Of a DNA stretch of 64,000 nucleotides, positions 9,519-20,629 are shown one piece after another (positions within the stretch are counted from its first letter, which is position 1; each line of letters begins with the position of its first letter). A program made the translations under genes and the position numbers. Below the pieces are notes generated by a model. That model was not told the DNA's origin, did not search any database, and was given only the letters and a program-made list of their open reading frames with translations. The stretch comes from Bacillus swezeyi (GTDB taxonomy: Bacteria; Bacillota; Bacilli; Bacillales; Bacillaceae). Location of the stretch: positions 124,001 to 188,000 of the forward strand of contig NZ_MRBK01000006.1 in the NCBI RefSeq assembly GCF_001969815.1. The letters run 5' to 3'.

Positions 9519-10043
9519 ATGCTGAAACAATGGTTTAATGTAGGGAAAATTGTAAATACTCATGGAGTAAAAGGTGAGGTCCGCGTGATTTCTAGAACCG
9601 ATTTTCCCGAAGAACGGTACAAGCCTGGAAACACGCTGTACTTGTTTATGGAGGGAAAAGAGGAGCCTGTTCAGGCAACCGTCAGCACACACAGGCTTCA
9701 TAAACAATTTCACCTCTTGCAATTTGAAGAGGTCCCAACGCTTACGGAAGCCGAAAAACTAAAAAATGCCTTGATTAAAGTTCCCGAAGATCAATTAAGC
9801 CAATTGGCAGAAGACGAATACTACTTTCATGAGATTATCGGCTGTGACGTTTTCACAGAAGACGGGGATTTAATCGGCAAGGTAAAAGAAATTTTAACGC
9901 CAGGCGCCAATGATGTCTGGGTGGTGGCCAGGCCTGGAAAGAAAGACGCGCTCATCCCTTATATCGATGCCGTCGTCAAAGACATCAGCATCGAAGACAA
10001 AACAATCAAGATTCATATCATGGAAGGGTTACTTGACGAATGA
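9519..10043 (+). CDS. rimM: 16S rRNA processing factor RimM
   Basis: Assists maturation of the 30S head near S19 and the 3' domain of 16S rRNA. 174 residues, as in B. subtilis. N-terminal RimM beta-barrel begins [20 protein letters not shown]-terminal PRC barrel includes YYFHEIIGC and GANDVWVV. The start at 9519 has SD GAGGTG, which overlaps the ylqD stop; an upstream in-frame ATG at 9477 lies inside ylqD without an SD. The stop overlaps the trmD ATG. Confidence 0.97.
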   Translation: MLKQWFNVGKIVNTHGVKGEVRVISRTDFPEERYKPGNTLYLFMEGKEEPVQATVSTHRLHKQFHLLQFEEVPTLTEAEKLKNALIKVPEDQLSQLAEDEYYFHEIIGCDVFTEDGDLIGKVKEILTPGANDVWVVARPGKKDALIPYIDAVVKDISIEDKTIKIHIMEGLLDE

Positions 10044-10771
10044 GAATTGATTTTTTAACGCTTTTTCCGGAAATGTTTGAAGGTGTGCTTGGCTCGTCCA
10101 TTCTGCAGAAGGCACAGGAAAAGAACGCCGTCGATTTTCATGTGGTGAATTTCCGCGCTTATTCCGACAATAAGCATCAGACAGTGGATGATTATCCGTA
10201 CGGCGGGGGTGCAGGTATGGTATTGAAGCCGCAGCCTGTCTTTGATGCGGTCGAAAAGCTGACCGATGAAGCCGGAGGATCTCCAAGAATCATTCTTGTC
10301 TGCCCCCAAGGGGAGCGCTATACACAAAGGAAAGCGGAAGAGCTGGCGAAAGAAAAGCATTTAATGTTCATTTGCGGCCATTATGAAGGGTATGATGAAC
10401 GGATCAGAGAGCACCTTTCAACAGACGAGATTTCAATCGGGGATTTTGTGCTGACAGGCGGAGAGCTGCCGGCGATGATGATTGCCGACAGCGTCGTCAG
10501 GCTTTTGCCGGGTGTGCTCGGCAAGGAAGAGTCACACCTTGAAGATTCCTTCAGCACCGGGCTGCTCGAACACCCTCACTACACACGGCCGGCAGATTAT
10601 AATGGCTTAAAGGTGCCAGATGTACTCACATCCGGAAACCATGCGAAAATCAAAGAATGGAGACGGAAAGAGTCGCTCAGACGAACCTTTTTAAGACGGC
10701 CCGACCTTCTCGAAAACTATCCTTTGTCAGATGAAGAAAGAAAATGGGTTTCTGAGTGGGAAAACCGCTAG
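10040..10771 (+). CDS. trmD: tRNA (guanine-N1)-methyltransferase TrmD
   Basis: SAM-dependent m1G37 methylation of tRNA, preventing +1 frameshifting. 243 residues. SPOUT trefoil-knot motifs: YGGGAGM (54-60), GHYEGYDER (113-121), [13 protein letters not shown] (133-145); catalytic Asp169 in EDSF. ATGA overlap with rimM gives tight coupling. rplS follows but has its own promoter and leader. Confidence 0.99.
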   Translation: MRIDFLTLFPEMFEGVLGSSILQKAQEKNAVDFHVVNFRAYSDNKHQTVDDYPYGGGAGMVLKPQPVFDAVEKLTDEAGGSPRIILVCPQGERYTQRKAEELAKEKHLMFICGHYEGYDERIREHLSTDEISIGDFVLTGGELPAMMIADSVVRLLPGVLGKEESHLEDSFSTGLLEHPHYTRPADYNGLKVPDVLTSGNHAKIKEWRRKESLRRTFLRRPDLLENYPLSDEERKWVSEWENR

Positions 10772-10777
10772 ATTCTA

Positions 10778-11256
<479 letters not shown>

Positions 11257-11269
11257 TGATAACGAACGA

Positions 11270-11303
11270 AAAGAGCTTGTTAACCATAACAAGCTCTTTT
11301 TTT
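11270..11303 (+). terminator. strong intrinsic terminator after rplS
   Basis: Perfect 13-bp stem (11270-11282 with 11287-11299), four-base loop, run of seven Ts overlapping the stem end. Confidence 0.95.
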
Positions 11304-11370
11304 GTAAAAGAAGTATAAATGCACCGCACCATTAAAAGAATAGCAATAACAGAAAGAAGGTGTCCATCAT

Positions 11371-12222
11371 ATGGCAATCCAGTGGTTTCCCGGGCATATG
11401 GCCAAAGCCAGGCGGGAAGTAACGGAAAAACTAAAGCTGATCGACATTGTGTATGAATTGGTCGACGCCAGACTTCCGATGTCTTCAAGAAATCCGATGA
11501 TCGAAGACATTTTGAAAAACAAACCGAGAATCATGCTGCTCAATAAAGCCGATAAAGCAGATTCGGCCGTGACAAACCAGTGGAAAAAGCATTTTGAAGC
11601 AGACGGGATTCCCTCGCTCGCCATTAACTCGGTCAACGGACAGGGACTGAATCAAATTCTTCCGGCCTCCAAAGAGCTGCTCAAAGAAAAATTTGATAAA
11701 ATGAAAGCGAAAGGTGTGAAGCCGCGGGCGATCCGGGCGCTGATCGTCGGCATTCCAAACGTCGGTAAATCGACCTTGATCAACCGTCTCGCGAAAAAAA
11801 ATATCGCCAAAACAGGTGACAGACCGGGCGTCACGACTGCCCAGCAATGGGTGAAAGTCGGAAAAGAGCTTGAGCTTCTCGATACGCCGGGGATTTTATG
11901 GCCGAAGTTTGAGGACGAGCTTGTCGGGTTAAAGCTGGCGGCAACAGGCGCCATTAAAGATTCCATTATCAACTTGCAGGATGTCGCTGTTTTCGGTCTG
12001 CGCTTTTTGGAAGAACACTATCCCGATCGTTTAAAAAAACGTTATGACTTAGCTGAAATTCCTCAAGAAATCGCAGAGCTGTTTGATGAGATCGGAAAAA
12101 AACGCGGCTGTCTCATGGCGGGAGGCGCCATTAATTATGACAAGACGACAGAAGTGATCATTCGGGATATCCGTACGGAAAAGTTCGGCCCGCTCTCTTT
12201 TGAAAAACCGGAAAACATGTAA
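11371..12222 (+). CDS. rbgA: ribosome biogenesis GTPase RbgA (YlqF)
   Basis: Essential late 50S assembly factor. Circularly permuted GTPase, with motifs in the order G4 NKAD (58-61), G1 GIPNVGKS (127-134), G2 RPGVTT (151-156), G3 DTPG (171-174). 283 residues, close to the B. subtilis length. C-terminal domain (about 200-283) binds rRNA. SD AGAAAGAAGGTG. Cotranscribed at most weakly with rnhB, since a terminator-like hairpin follows. Confidence 0.98.
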   Translation: MAIQWFPGHMAKARREVTEKLKLIDIVYELVDARLPMSSRNPMIEDILKNKPRIMLLNKADKADSAVTNQWKKHFEADGIPSLAINSVNGQGLNQILPASKELLKEKFDKMKAKGVKPRAIRALIVGIPNVGKSTLINRLAKKNIAKTGDRPGVTTAQQWVKVGKELELLDTPGILWPKFEDELVGLKLAATGAIKDSIINLQDVAVFGLRFLEEHYPDRLKKRYDLAEIPQEIAELFDEIGKKRGCLMAGGAINYDKTTEVIIRDIRTEKFGPLSFEKPENM

Positions 12223-12223
12223 A

Positions 12224-12260
12224 AAAGGCGCGCTTTTAAAAAAGGCGGGCCTTTATTTTT
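12224..12260 (+). terminator. terminator-like hairpin after rbgA
   Basis: Imperfect stem of about ten pairs (12224-12233 with 12243-12253, one mismatch), A/T-rich loop, then a broken T-run (TTTATTTTT). Probably a partial terminator. Confidence 0.65.
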
Positions 12261-12301
12261 GGGAGAGGAGCGCCGATAAGAAAACTAGGGGAGAAGAGAA
12301 A

Positions 12302-13069
12302 GTGAAAACATTAACCGTAAAAGAAATTAAAGAACATCTTCAATCGGTGAAGGATGAAAAAGACCCTTTTATAGCACAGTGCAAAAAAGATGAACGAAAG
12401 AGCGTTCAAACGCTCATAAACGCGTGGCTGAAGAAAAATGAAAGGCTTTTGGCCATGCAGGAAGATTGGCGGATGATGATGTCTTTTGAAAACTCGCTGA
12501 GTGAACGCGGCTATCAATACATCGCCGGAATCGATGAAGCCGGAAGGGGCCCTTTGGCAGGTCCGGTCGTTGCCGCCGCCGTCATCTTAAGAAAAGACTG
12601 TGAAATATTAGGGCTCACGGATTCGAAAAAGCTTTCAAAACAAAAAAGAGAAGACTACTATTCATACCTTATGGAAGAAGCGCTCGCTATCGGCGTCGGA
12701 ATTGCGGACGCAGCAGAGATCGATGAACTGAATATTTATGAAGCGTCAAAATCGGCGATGATGAAAGCGGTCCAAGCGCTGAATACCGATCCGGATTATC
12801 TATTAATCGACGCGATGTCACTTCCTCTACATATACAGCAGTCCTCGATCATAAAAGGGGATGCCAAAAGCGCGTCTATCGCTGCCGGTGCATGCATTGC
12901 AAAAGTGACGAGAGACAGGCTGATGGATGAATATGCTGAAAAGTATCCGCTCTACGGGTTTGATAAGCATAAAGGCTACGGAACAAAGGAGCATCTCGAA
13001 GCCCTTGCCAAAAACGGACCGTCGCCGATTCACCGAAGATCGTTCGCCCCTGTTAAAGCTTATGAATAA
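12302..13069 (+). CDS. rnhB: ribonuclease HII
   Basis: Cleaves RNA in RNA/DNA hybrids and single ribonucleotides in DNA. 255 residues from the GTG at 12302, which has SD AGGGGAGAAGAG and gives the B. subtilis length; the frame is open upstream but no better start is seen. Active-site DEAGRGPLAGP with catalytic Asp-Glu at about 80, then DSKKLS and IDAMSLP. An N-terminal extension of about 70 residues before the catalytic core is normal for Bacillus RNase HII. Confidence 0.96.
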   Translation: MKTLTVKEIKEHLQSVKDEKDPFIAQCKKDERKSVQTLINAWLKKNERLLAMQEDWRMMMSFENSLSERGYQYIAGIDEAGRGPLAGPVVAAAVILRKDCEILGLTDSKKLSKQKREDYYSYLMEEALAIGVGIADAAEIDELNIYEASKSAMMKAVQALNTDPDYLLIDAMSLPLHIQQSSIIKGDAKSASIAAGACIAKVTRDRLMDEYAEKYPLYGFDKHKGYGTKEHLEALAKNGPSPIHRRSFAPVKAYE

Positions 13070-13090
13070 CTTGCCGGAGGGAGACGGACT

Positions 13091-14794
13091 TTGATGATGC
13101 TGAACGATATACATAACAGCTTAACAAAACAACTTGAACATGCCGATTCTCTCCAACGGATCAGCGGGACAGAGACGGACCAGAAAAGACTGGTGCTCGG
13201 CAAAGTGCTTCGCTTCATCAGTGAGCAGTTTGCCGAAATTCAGATCGGCAATACAAAATGGCAAGGAAAGCTTGAAGCGCCTCTTAAAGCAGGCGCGCAC
13301 TATTGGTTTTCATATGAAAAACAGCTTGATGAACAGATGGGCCGCCTTCAGGTCGTTGAAGCGTTTGACAAAAACCCAAAGACGGTGCAGGATGCCGCCC
13401 ACAAGCTGTTAAACGGGCTCTCGCTGAAAAGAACGAAGGAAGCCGTATTTTTAGTCGGGGCTTTGCTGAAAGAGCAGCAGCCCATCAGAGAAAATGATTT
13501 AAAGGCAGCCATCAAATGGCTTGAAAACCTGCCGAAGGCTGACGCTCAAAAAGGAGCGGATGCCGTTATGTTCGCTATCAAGCGCGAGCTTCCCGTCCAT
13601 CCGGGCGTGCTTGATTCCATTCTGGCCGTGAAAGATCCTGTGCCGCTCAACCGGCAGATCGCCCGGACTTATGAAATGGCGAGCCGGGAGCAGCAGCATA
13701 CGGCAGGCTTGGAAAAATTAAAAAATGCGCTGCTGCCGATTTTGGAAGCGGAGACTGAAGTGCATGCCGAAAAGCTGATGCAAACGCTCAGAGAGCAACT
13801 CAGTCCGGCAGGCAAAGAGCAGCAGAACGTTCAGCCGCTTCAGCCGGCACATACAGCTGAACGGGGACTTTCCCAGCCAAAAACGGCAGCCGAAATCCCG
13901 GCGAGTTTTGCCGGACAAGAAGCAAAAGGTGTTCTTCCGAAGTCGCAGAGCCTGGAAGCAGAGGCTGCAAAAGAGCTGCTCGCAAAATTGACCGCACTCG
14001 CTGAGCGAAACGGAACAATTCCGGTCAAAGAAGCGGCAAACTGGATCAAATCGCTGGAAGCGAGGGAATCGGCAGCGGCTCAAACCGGCTTGGAGGGTTT
14101 AACGAACAAAGAAAAGGAAGTATTGCAGAATATCATCAAAGAAACAGCGCCCGCATTGACGAATAAAGCGGATGCACTAGCTGTTCTTGCCAAAATGAAA
14201 ACCCTTTTGGGCGTCAAAGATGAACTCTCTTTTCTGAAAGCGATTGAAAACGGAGGTACACTCAAAGATCAAGGGCTTCAGTCTTTAAAGCTAGTGCTCA
14301 ATGAAATCAGGCATTCATCCGATCTTCCCGCACCTGTCAAGCAGGAAGCCGACCAAATTTTTCACCGCTTAAACGGACAGCTGTTTTTGCAGAATGACCA
14401 GTCGGCCCAAAACCAGCTGTTTCTTTCATACCCCCTGTTTTCAAAGAATGGGGTGCAAGATTTAACGGTTTTCTTGAAAGGACAAAAGAAAGAGGACGGA
14501 AAAATTGATCCTTCCCAATGCCGTCTCATGTTTTATCTTCAATTGGAGGCGCTGGAAGAGACGGTGGTCGATTGCTTGATCCAGCAAAACGTCATGACCG
14601 TCACGCTTGAGACCGGCTATGATGTGGGGCCGCTCATCGAACCGCTGATCCCCCCTTTAAAGGAAAACCTGAAAAAATTAGGCTACAGTCTATCGGGCGT
14701 CACCGCAAAAAAACGGGAGAACATTGAAATCGCCCCGTTTATGGAAAGCCAGTTTGAACAGGTCACAGAAAGTGCCTTGGATGTGAAAATATGA
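13091..14794 (+). CDS. ylqG: YlqG, hypothetical protein with a FliK-like C-terminus
   Basis: 567-residue protein of no assigned function. Layout resembles flagellar hook-length proteins: a long, low-complexity, Gln/Ala/Lys-rich helical middle, then at about 477-545 a region beginning FYLQLEALEETVV and including PLIPPLKENLKKLGYSL. This region aligns by eye with the Flg_hook domain of FliK in this window, but the similarity is weak and unconfirmed. Start: TTG 13091 lies eight bases after SD GGAGGGA; ATG 13094 is the alternative. The stop overlaps ylqH (ATGA), whose product looks like the C-terminal half of FlhB, FliK's partner. Confidence 0.85.
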   Translation: MMMLNDIHNSLTKQLEHADSLQRISGTETDQKRLVLGKVLRFISEQFAEIQIGNTKWQGKLEAPLKAGAHYWFSYEKQLDEQMGRLQVVEAFDKNPKTVQDAAHKLLNGLSLKRTKEAVFLVGALLKEQQPIRENDLKAAIKWLENLPKADAQKGADAVMFAIKRELPVHPGVLDSILAVKDPVPLNRQIARTYEMASREQQHTAGLEKLKNALLPILEAETEVHAEKLMQTLREQLSPAGKEQQNVQPLQPAHTAERGLSQPKTAAEIPASFAGQEAKGVLPKSQSLEAEAAKELLAKLTALAERNGTIPVKEAANWIKSLEARESAAAQTGLEGLTNKEKEVLQNIIKETAPALTNKADALAVLAKMKTLLGVKDELSFLKAIENGGTLKDQGLQSLKLVLNEIRHSSDLPAPVKQEADQIFHRLNGQLFLQNDQSAQNQLFLSYPLFSKNGVQDLTVFLKGQKKEDGKIDPSQCRLMFYLQLEALEETVVDCLIQQNVMTVTLETGYDVGPLIEPLIPPLKENLKKLGYSLSGVTAKKRENIEIAPFMESQFEQVTESALDVKI

Positions 14795-15072
14795 AGGAAT
14801 CTTCTCCATTAAGAAAAGCCGTTGCACTGCATTATAATGAGATGAAAGACAAAGCGCCCAAAGTGGTGGCCAAAGGCTCTGGATACACAGCCGAAAAGAT
14901 CATTGAAGAGGCGCAAAAAGCAGGGGTTCCGATTCAGGAAGATCCGACTCTTGTCGAATTAATGCGCCATTTGGAGCTTGACGATCATATTCCGGAAGCG
15001 CTCTATGAGATCGTCGCTGAGATTTTTTCATTTATCTATACGCTTGACGAAAAGATGAAAAAGAGGGAATGA
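14791..15072 (+). CDS. ylqH: YlqH, FlhB C-terminal-domain homologue
   Basis: 93-residue protein matching the cytoplasmic C-terminal piece of FlhB/YscU export switches (compare KAVALHYNE here with YAVALKYDE in FlhB, and EALYEIVAEIFSFIYTL with EEFFKAIAEILAYVYK). It begins almost exactly where FlhB is cut in its NPTH motif, so it mimics the autocleaved fragment without the membrane domain; NPTH itself is absent. Coupled to ylqG by ATGA overlap. Its stop codon lies inside the terminator stem. A role in tuning an export gate is inference. Confidence 0.92.
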   Translation: MKESSPLRKAVALHYNEMKDKAPKVVAKGSGYTAEKIIEEAQKAGVPIQEDPTLVELMRHLELDDHIPEALYEIVAEIFSFIYTLDEKMKKRE

Positions 15073-15105
15073 CCTTGTGAAAAAGGACATTCCCTCTATT
15101 AATTT
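15062..15105 (+). terminator. intrinsic terminator overlapping the ylqH stop
   Basis: Perfect 10-bp stem (15062-15071 with 15088-15097), extended past one A-A mismatch by four more pairs, then ATTAATTTTT. The left arm contains the last codons and most of the stop codon of ylqH. Confidence 0.85.
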
Positions 15106-15248
15106 TTATATTTTTAATAAAATAAAAGTTTGAATGTTTAGAAGGATTTTACGATTTCTCATCGAAACCTAGACAATCTTTCTATGATTATATAAAATGA
15201 AAGCGCAGTCTATTTTTATTTTTGCTACATAAGTTAGGAGGATGGGAA

Positions 15249-16409
15249 ATGAATATCCATGAGTACCAAGGGAAAGAGGTCCTCAGAAAATACGGAGTGG
15301 CTGTTCCGGAAGGTAAAGTGGCCTTTACAGCAGATGAAGCGGTCAAAGCGGCAGAAGCGCTGACCAGCTCGGTTTATGTCGTGAAAGCTCAGATTCACGC
15401 AGGCGGCCGAGGCAAAGCAGGCGGGGTAAAAATTGCAAAATCAAAAGACGAAGTAAAGGCCTATGCGGATGAATTGCTGGGCAAAACGCTTGTCACACAC
15501 CAGACAGGTTCGGCGGGCCAAGAAATAAAACGCTTACTTATTGAAGAAGGCTGCGACATTAAAAAGGAATACTATGTCGGTCTTGTCCTTGACAGGGCGA
15601 CTTCGAGAATCGTCCTGATGGCTTCTGAAGAAGGCGGAACAGAAATTGAGGAAGTCGCTGAAAAAACGCCGGAAAAAATCGTCAAAACAGTAATCGATCC
15701 GGCTGTCGGACTGCAAAGTTATCAAGCGAGAAAAATCGCTTTCGCCATCAATATTCCAAAAGAACTTGTCGGCCAGGCCGTTAAGTTTATGATGGGCTTG
15801 TACAAAGCATTTATTGAAAAGGATTGTTCCATTGCTGAAATCAACCCGCTCGTCGTGACAGGGGACGGAAAAGTGATGGCGCTCGACGCCAAGCTTAACT
15901 TTGACAGCAATGCATTATACAGGCAAAAAGACATATTGGAGTACAGAGATCTAGATGAAGAAGATCCTAAAGAAATTGAAGCGTCAAAATATGATTTAAG
16001 CTACATTTCACTCGATGGAAACATCGGTTGCATGGTTAACGGAGCGGGACTTGCGATGTCAACCATGGACATTATTAAACATTACGGAGGGGAACCGGCC
16101 AACTTTCTTGACGTCGGAGGCGGCGCAACAGCAGAAAAGGTAACGGAAGCGTTCAAGATCATTCTATCAGATCAAAATGTCAAAGGGATCTTTGTCAATA
16201 TTTTCGGCGGCATCATGAAATGTGACATCATTGCCGAAGGTGTTGTTGAAGCGACGAAGCAGGTGGGGCTGACATTGCCTCTTGTCGTTCGTTTGGAAGG
16301 AACAAATGTAGATCTCGGCAAAAAGATTCTCGATGATTCAGGACTCAATATTACGTCTGCGGAATCAATGGCTGACGGCGCGCAGAAAATCGTATCCTTA
16401 GTGAAGTAA
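15249..16409 (+). CDS. sucC: succinyl-CoA synthetase beta subunit
   Basis: ATP-grasp subunit of the TCA-cycle enzyme converting succinyl-CoA to succinate with NDP phosphorylation. 386 residues from the ATG at 15249 (SD AGGAGGATGGG); an in-frame upstream ATG at 15222 precedes the SD and was rejected. N-terminus [16 protein letters not shown]; CoA-ligase C-terminal part contains [13 protein letters not shown] and [10 protein letters not shown]. sucD follows after 18 bases. The AT-rich upstream gap contains only weak promoter-like boxes (TAGACA 15170, TATAAA 15191). Confidence 0.98.
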   Translation: MNIHEYQGKEVLRKYGVAVPEGKVAFTADEAVKAAEALTSSVYVVKAQIHAGGRGKAGGVKIAKSKDEVKAYADELLGKTLVTHQTGSAGQEIKRLLIEEGCDIKKEYYVGLVLDRATSRIVLMASEEGGTEIEEVAEKTPEKIVKTVIDPAVGLQSYQARKIAFAINIPKELVGQAVKFMMGLYKAFIEKDCSIAEINPLVVTGDGKVMALDAKLNFDSNALYRQKDILEYRDLDEEDPKEIEASKYDLSYISLDGNIGCMVNGAGLAMSTMDIIKHYGGEPANFLDVGGGATAEKVTEAFKIILSDQNVKGIFVNIFGGIMKCDIIAEGVVEATKQVGLTLPLVVRLEGTNVDLGKKILDDSGLNITSAESMADGAQKIVSLVK

Positions 16410-16427
16410 GAAAGGCAGGGGACCAAA

Positions 16428-17330
16428 ATGAGTGTATTTGTTAATAAAGACACAAAAGTCATTGTTCAGGGGATAACAGGTTCAACCGCTTTGTTTCATA
16501 CAAAGCAGATGCTTGAATACGGCACGAAAATTGTCGGCGGTGTGACACCGGGAAAAGGCGGCACAGAGGTTGAAGGAGTGCCTGTGTTCAACACGGTGGA
16601 AGACGCTGTAAAAGAGACAGGAGCGAACGCGTCTGTCATTTATGTTCCGGCAGCTTTTGCAGCAGACGCGATTATGGAAGCGACAGATGCAGAGCTTGAT
16701 CTCGTCATCTGCATTACCGAGCATATTCCGGTGCTTGACATGGTGAAAGTGAAAAGGTATATGGAAGGCAAGAAAACGCGTCTTGTCGGTCCGAACTGCC
16801 CTGGAGTCATTACGCCGGAGGAATGCAAAATAGGGATCATGCCCGGCTACATTCATAAAAAAGGTCACGTCGGTGTCGTATCGCGTTCAGGAACCCTTAC
16901 ATATGAAGCGGTTCATCAGCTTTCTGAAGCTGGGGTCGGTCAGTCGACGGCAGTCGGCATCGGCGGAGATCCGGTGAACGGCACGAACTTCATCGATGTG
17001 TTGAAAGCATTTAATGAAGATCCTGATACACATGCCGTGATCATGATCGGAGAGATCGGCGGAACGGCTGAAGAGGAAGCGGCTGAATGGGTCAAAGCAA
17101 ATATGACCAAACCTGTTGTCGGCTTCATCGGCGGAAAAACGGCTCCTCCAGGAAAACGGATGGGGCATGCCGGCGCCATCATTTCCGGAGGAAAGGGAAC
17201 GGCAGATGAAAAAGTTAAAACGATGAACGCCTGTGGAATCGAAGTCGCGGAAACGCCTTCTGTCATGGGTGAAACACTCATCAACGTTTTAAAAGAAAAA
17301 GGTCTTTACGAAAAATGCAAGACCCACTAA
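16428..17330 (+). CDS. sucD: succinyl-CoA synthetase alpha subunit
   Basis: Binds CoA and carries the phosphohistidine intermediate; partner of SucC. 300 residues. Rossmann CoA-binding N-terminus ([18 protein letters not shown]), SRSGTLTYE motif, and the active-site His247 in [20 protein letters not shown]-like. The sucCD transcript ends in the hairpin at 17345. Confidence 0.98.
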   Translation: MSVFVNKDTKVIVQGITGSTALFHTKQMLEYGTKIVGGVTPGKGGTEVEGVPVFNTVEDAVKETGANASVIYVPAAFAADAIMEATDAELDLVICITEHIPVLDMVKVKRYMEGKKTRLVGPNCPGVITPEECKIGIMPGYIHKKGHVGVVSRSGTLTYEAVHQLSEAGVGQSTAVGIGGDPVNGTNFIDVLKAFNEDPDTHAVIMIGEIGGTAEEEAAEWVKANMTKPVVGFIGGKTAPPGKRMGHAGAIISGGKGTADEKVKTMNACGIEVAETPSVMGETLINVLKEKGLYEKCKTH

Positions 17331-17344
17331 ACTTCAGGTGATGA

Positions 17345-17377
17345 GGGAATAGGCCGGATGGTCTATTCCCGATTTTT
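17345..17377 (+). terminator. intrinsic terminator after sucD
   Basis: 11-bp stem with one G-U (17345-17355 with 17360-17370), GGAT loop, then GATTTTTG. Confidence 0.88.
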
Positions 17378-17444
17378 GATCTTGATGATGTTTGTATGGT
17401 ACTTTCCGAATGTTTTCGTGATCAATCTTTATGGAGGTTTTTGA

Positions 17445-18347
17445 ATGAATGAAAAAAGCGAACTTTTGATTTTGCTCCGCCTTCACGGCATTCTCCCCCC
17501 TGTTCAGCTTTCTAAATGGTGGAAAGCAGACCCTTCTTTATCACTTGCAGGCAAAAACACACACCCTTTAACAAAGCTTTCGGCCAATCGATCTGATCTA
17601 TCCGCCATTCGAAAGCTTGCCGAAAAAGAGCTCCCAAATGTCAAGCGCCTCATCAGAGCCTATCAGGCAGACGGAGTGGACATGATTGCGATTTCCTCTC
17701 CTGATTACCCGCCCTCATTGAAAATGATCCATGACCCGCCCCCTGTACTTTTTCTAAAAGGCCATAAAAAACTTCTTGATCAGCATAGACTGATCGGCAT
17801 CGTGGGAACGAGAAATCCTTCTTCATATGGGAAAAGAGCCGCAGCCTACCTGGCGAGGGAGCTTAGTAAAAAAGACTGGACGATCGTCAGCGGGCTTGCA
17901 AAAGGAATCGACGGCCTCTCCCATCAAGAGAGCATCCGTTCAAATGGAACGACAATCGGAGTCATCGCCGGCGGATTCAACCACTTATATCCCCGTGAAA
18001 ACCGCCAGCTTGCCGAACAGATGGCTGAAGACCACCTCTTGGTATCTGAGCACCTTCCCCGCACAAAACCTCAAAAATGGCACTTTCCAATGCGAAATCG
18101 GCTGATCAGCGGTTTGACAGAAGGAATTATTGTCATCCAAGGAAAGGAAAAAAGCGGTTCGCTCATCACAGCTTATCAGGCACTTGAACAAGGGCGGGAA
18201 GTGTTTGCAGTGCCGGGTTCAATCTTTGACAGGAACTCGCTGGGACCCGCAAGGCTGATTCAGGAAGGGGCGAAACTTGTATGTGATATCAATGATATTC
18301 TCAGCGAACTTCCGCCTTCCAATGTTCAATATACGGAACCTGTTTAG
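17445..18347 (+). CDS. dprA: DNA-processing protein DprA (Smf)
   Basis: Binds incoming single-stranded DNA in transformation and loads RecA. 300 residues. N-terminal helical (SAM-like) region, then the Rossmann-like core with GTRNPS (121-126) and SGLAKGID (149-156), typical of DprA. SD GGAGGT at 17433. In B. subtilis dprA is activated by ComK; no clear ComK AT-boxes were seen in the short upstream gap. Confidence 0.97.
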   Translation: MNEKSELLILLRLHGILPPVQLSKWWKADPSLSLAGKNTHPLTKLSANRSDLSAIRKLAEKELPNVKRLIRAYQADGVDMIAISSPDYPPSLKMIHDPPPVLFLKGHKKLLDQHRLIGIVGTRNPSSYGKRAAAYLARELSKKDWTIVSGLAKGIDGLSHQESIRSNGTTIGVIAGGFNHLYPRENRQLAEQMAEDHLLVSEHLPRTKPQKWHFPMRNRLISGLTEGIIVIQGKEKSGSLITAYQALEQGREVFAVPGSIFDRNSLGPARLIQEGAKLVCDINDILSELPPSNVQYTEPV

Positions 18348-18356
18348 AATTATCGT

Positions 18357-18385
18357 TTGACAAACTGTATTCGAATATTTAATAA
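18357..18385 (+). promoter_or_regulatory. sigma-A promoter for topA
   Basis: Consensus -35 TTGACA (18357-18362), 17-base spacer, -10 TAATAA (18380-18385). It lies just after dprA and gives a leader of about 160 bases before the topA ATG, in which I saw no strong structure. Confidence 0.65.
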
Positions 18386-18552
18386 TAGTGAGGATTTCAA
18401 GTTTAAACGCTTTAATCGGCGTTCATCATATAGGAAGATTACATTCAGACGCTTTTTATTAAAATAATGACTATATAAACGACGATTATGATGAATACAA
18501 TAAAAAGGCTAAATTGAAAAGAGAGAGAAGACCTCTTGAGGGGGATAATGTT

Positions 18553-20628
18553 ATGTCCGAATACTTAGTCATCGTGGAATCGCCTGCGAAGGCCAAAACG
18601 ATTGAACGATACTTAGGAAAAAAATACAAAGTCAAAGCATCGATGGGCCATGTCAGAGACTTGCCGAAAAGCCAAATGGGAGTTGACATCGAGCAGAATT
18701 TTGAACCAAAATACATTACGATCCGCGGGAAGGGCCCCGTGTTGAAGGAATTAAAAACAGCCGCAAAAAAAGCTAAAAAAGTCTTTCTTGCAGCCGACCC
18801 CGACAGAGAAGGGGAGGCCATTGCATGGCATCTTGCCCACAGTCTTGATTTGGACTTGGATTCTGACTGCCGAGTGGTGTTTAATGAAATCACAAAAGAA
18901 GCGATCAAAGATTCATTTAAGCATCCGCGCATGATCAACATGGATCTTGTCGACGCCCAGCAGGCGAGAAGGATTCTTGACCGGCTTGTCGGCTATAAGA
19001 TCAGTCCGATATTATGGAAAAAAGTCAAAAAAGGGCTGAGCGCCGGACGCGTACAATCGGTTGCACTCCGCCTGATCATTGACCGCGAGAAAGAAATCAA
19101 CGAATTTAAACCGGAAGAATACTGGACGATTGAAGGCACATTTTTAAAAGGAAAAGAATCGTTTGAAGCCAGCTTCTTCGGAATGAACGGCAAAAAGCAT
19201 CCGCTGAAAAGCGAAGATGATGTCAAAAAAATTCTTTCACAGATCAAAGGCAATGCGTTTGATGTCAAAAAGGTAACGAAAAAAGAACGTAAACGAAACC
19301 CGGCTTTGCCGTTTACAACTTCTACGCTTCAGCAGGAAGCGGCGCGAAAACTGAATTTCCGGGCGAAGAAAACGATGATGATCGCTCAGCAGCTATATGA
19401 AGGGATCGACCTTGGAAAAGAAGGAACAGTCGGGCTGATCACTTATATGAGAACGGATTCAACCCGGATCTCAAACTCTGCTCAGGAAGAGGCATCATCA
19501 TATATCGGCGACAATTACGGCAAAGAATTTTTGGGGAACAAAAGAAAGCCGGCCAAAAAAAATGAAAATGCACAGGATGCGCACGAAGCGATCAGGCCGA
19601 CTTCTGTCATGAGAAAGCCTGCTGATCTGAAGGCTTTATTGGGAAGAGACCAGCTGCGCCTTTACAAGCTGATCTGGGAGCGCTTTGTGGCAAGCCAAAT
19701 GGCTCCGGCTATCCTTGATACGATGAGCGTTGACCTTGAAAACAACGGGTTGACATTTCGCGCAAACGGGAGTAAAGTCAAGTTTTCAGGTTTTATGAAA
19801 GTCTATGTTGAAGGCAGAGACGACCAGATGGAAGAGAAGAATAAAATGCTTCCTAACTTGGCTGAAGGTGACACTGTTCTTTCGAAGGATATCGAACCTG
19901 AACAGCACTTCACCCAGCCGCCTCCGCGCTATACGGAGGCAAGGCTCGTCAAAACCCTTGAAGAGCTGGGCATCGGGCGTCCTTCCACATACGCTCCGAC
20001 GCTTGACACCATTCAAAAACGGGGATATGTAGCCCTTGATAATAAACGCTTTTTACCGACAGAGCTCGGACAAATCGTGCTTGACTTGATTATGGAATTT
20101 TTCCCTGAAATCATTAACGTCGAGTTTACGGCCAAAATGGAAAAAGAACTGGATGGCGTTGAAGACGGGAACATTCAGTGGGTGCAGATCATCGATTCCT
20201 TCTATAAGGACTTTGAAAAGCGCGTTGAAAAAGCGGAAGCCGAGATGCAGGAAGTCGAAATCGAACCTGAGTATGCCGGGGTCGATTGTGAAGAATGCAG
20301 CAACCCGATGGTATATAAAATGGGCCGCTACGGAAAATTCATGGCGTGCTCCAATTTTCCAGACTGCCGAAACACAAAACCGATCGTAAAAGAGATCGGG
20401 GTTAAATGTCCATCCTGCAAAACCGGCAACATTGTCGAGCGTAAATCGAAAAAACGCCGTATTTTTTACGGATGTGACCGCTATCCTGAATGCGAATTTG
20501 TATCCTGGGATAAACCGCTTGAACGAAAATGTCCGAAATGCGAGGACATGCTTGTAGAGAAAAAGCTTAAAAAAGGTGTTCAGGTACAATGCGTGAATTG
20601 CGATTATAAGGAAGAACAACAAAAGTAG
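18553..20628 (+). CDS. topA: DNA topoisomerase I
   Basis: Type IA enzyme that relaxes negative supercoils behind transcription. 691 residues from the ATG at 18553 (SD AGGGGGAT), equal to B. subtilis. TOPRIM domain begins [15 protein letters not shown] and includes DPDREGE. Catalytic Tyr298 lies in [12 protein letters not shown]. The C-terminus has three Cys4 zinc ribbons (starting CEECSNP, CPSCKTG, CPKCEDM). Upstream in-frame starts at 18514 lack an SD. Confidence 0.99.
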   Translation: MSEYLVIVESPAKAKTIERYLGKKYKVKASMGHVRDLPKSQMGVDIEQNFEPKYITIRGKGPVLKELKTAAKKAKKVFLAADPDREGEAIAWHLAHSLDLDLDSDCRVVFNEITKEAIKDSFKHPRMINMDLVDAQQARRILDRLVGYKISPILWKKVKKGLSAGRVQSVALRLIIDREKEINEFKPEEYWTIEGTFLKGKESFEASFFGMNGKKHPLKSEDDVKKILSQIKGNAFDVKKVTKKERKRNPALPFTTSTLQQEAARKLNFRAKKTMMIAQQLYEGIDLGKEGTVGLITYMRTDSTRISNSAQEEASSYIGDNYGKEFLGNKRKPAKKNENAQDAHEAIRPTSVMRKPADLKALLGRDQLRLYKLIWERFVASQMAPAILDTMSVDLENNGLTFRANGSKVKFSGFMKVYVEGRDDQMEEKNKMLPNLAEGDTVLSKDIEPEQHFTQPPPRYTEARLVKTLEELGIGRPSTYAPTLDTIQKRGYVALDNKRFLPTELGQIVLDLIMEFFPEIINVEFTAKMEKELDGVEDGNIQWVQIIDSFYKDFEKRVEKAEAEMQEVEIEPEYAGVDCEECSNPMVYKMGRYGKFMACSNFPDCRNTKPIVKEIGVKCPSCKTGNIVERKSKKRRIFYGCDRYPECEFVSWDKPLERKCPKCEDMLVEKKLKKGVQVQCVNCDYKEEQQK

Positions 20629-20629
20629 C

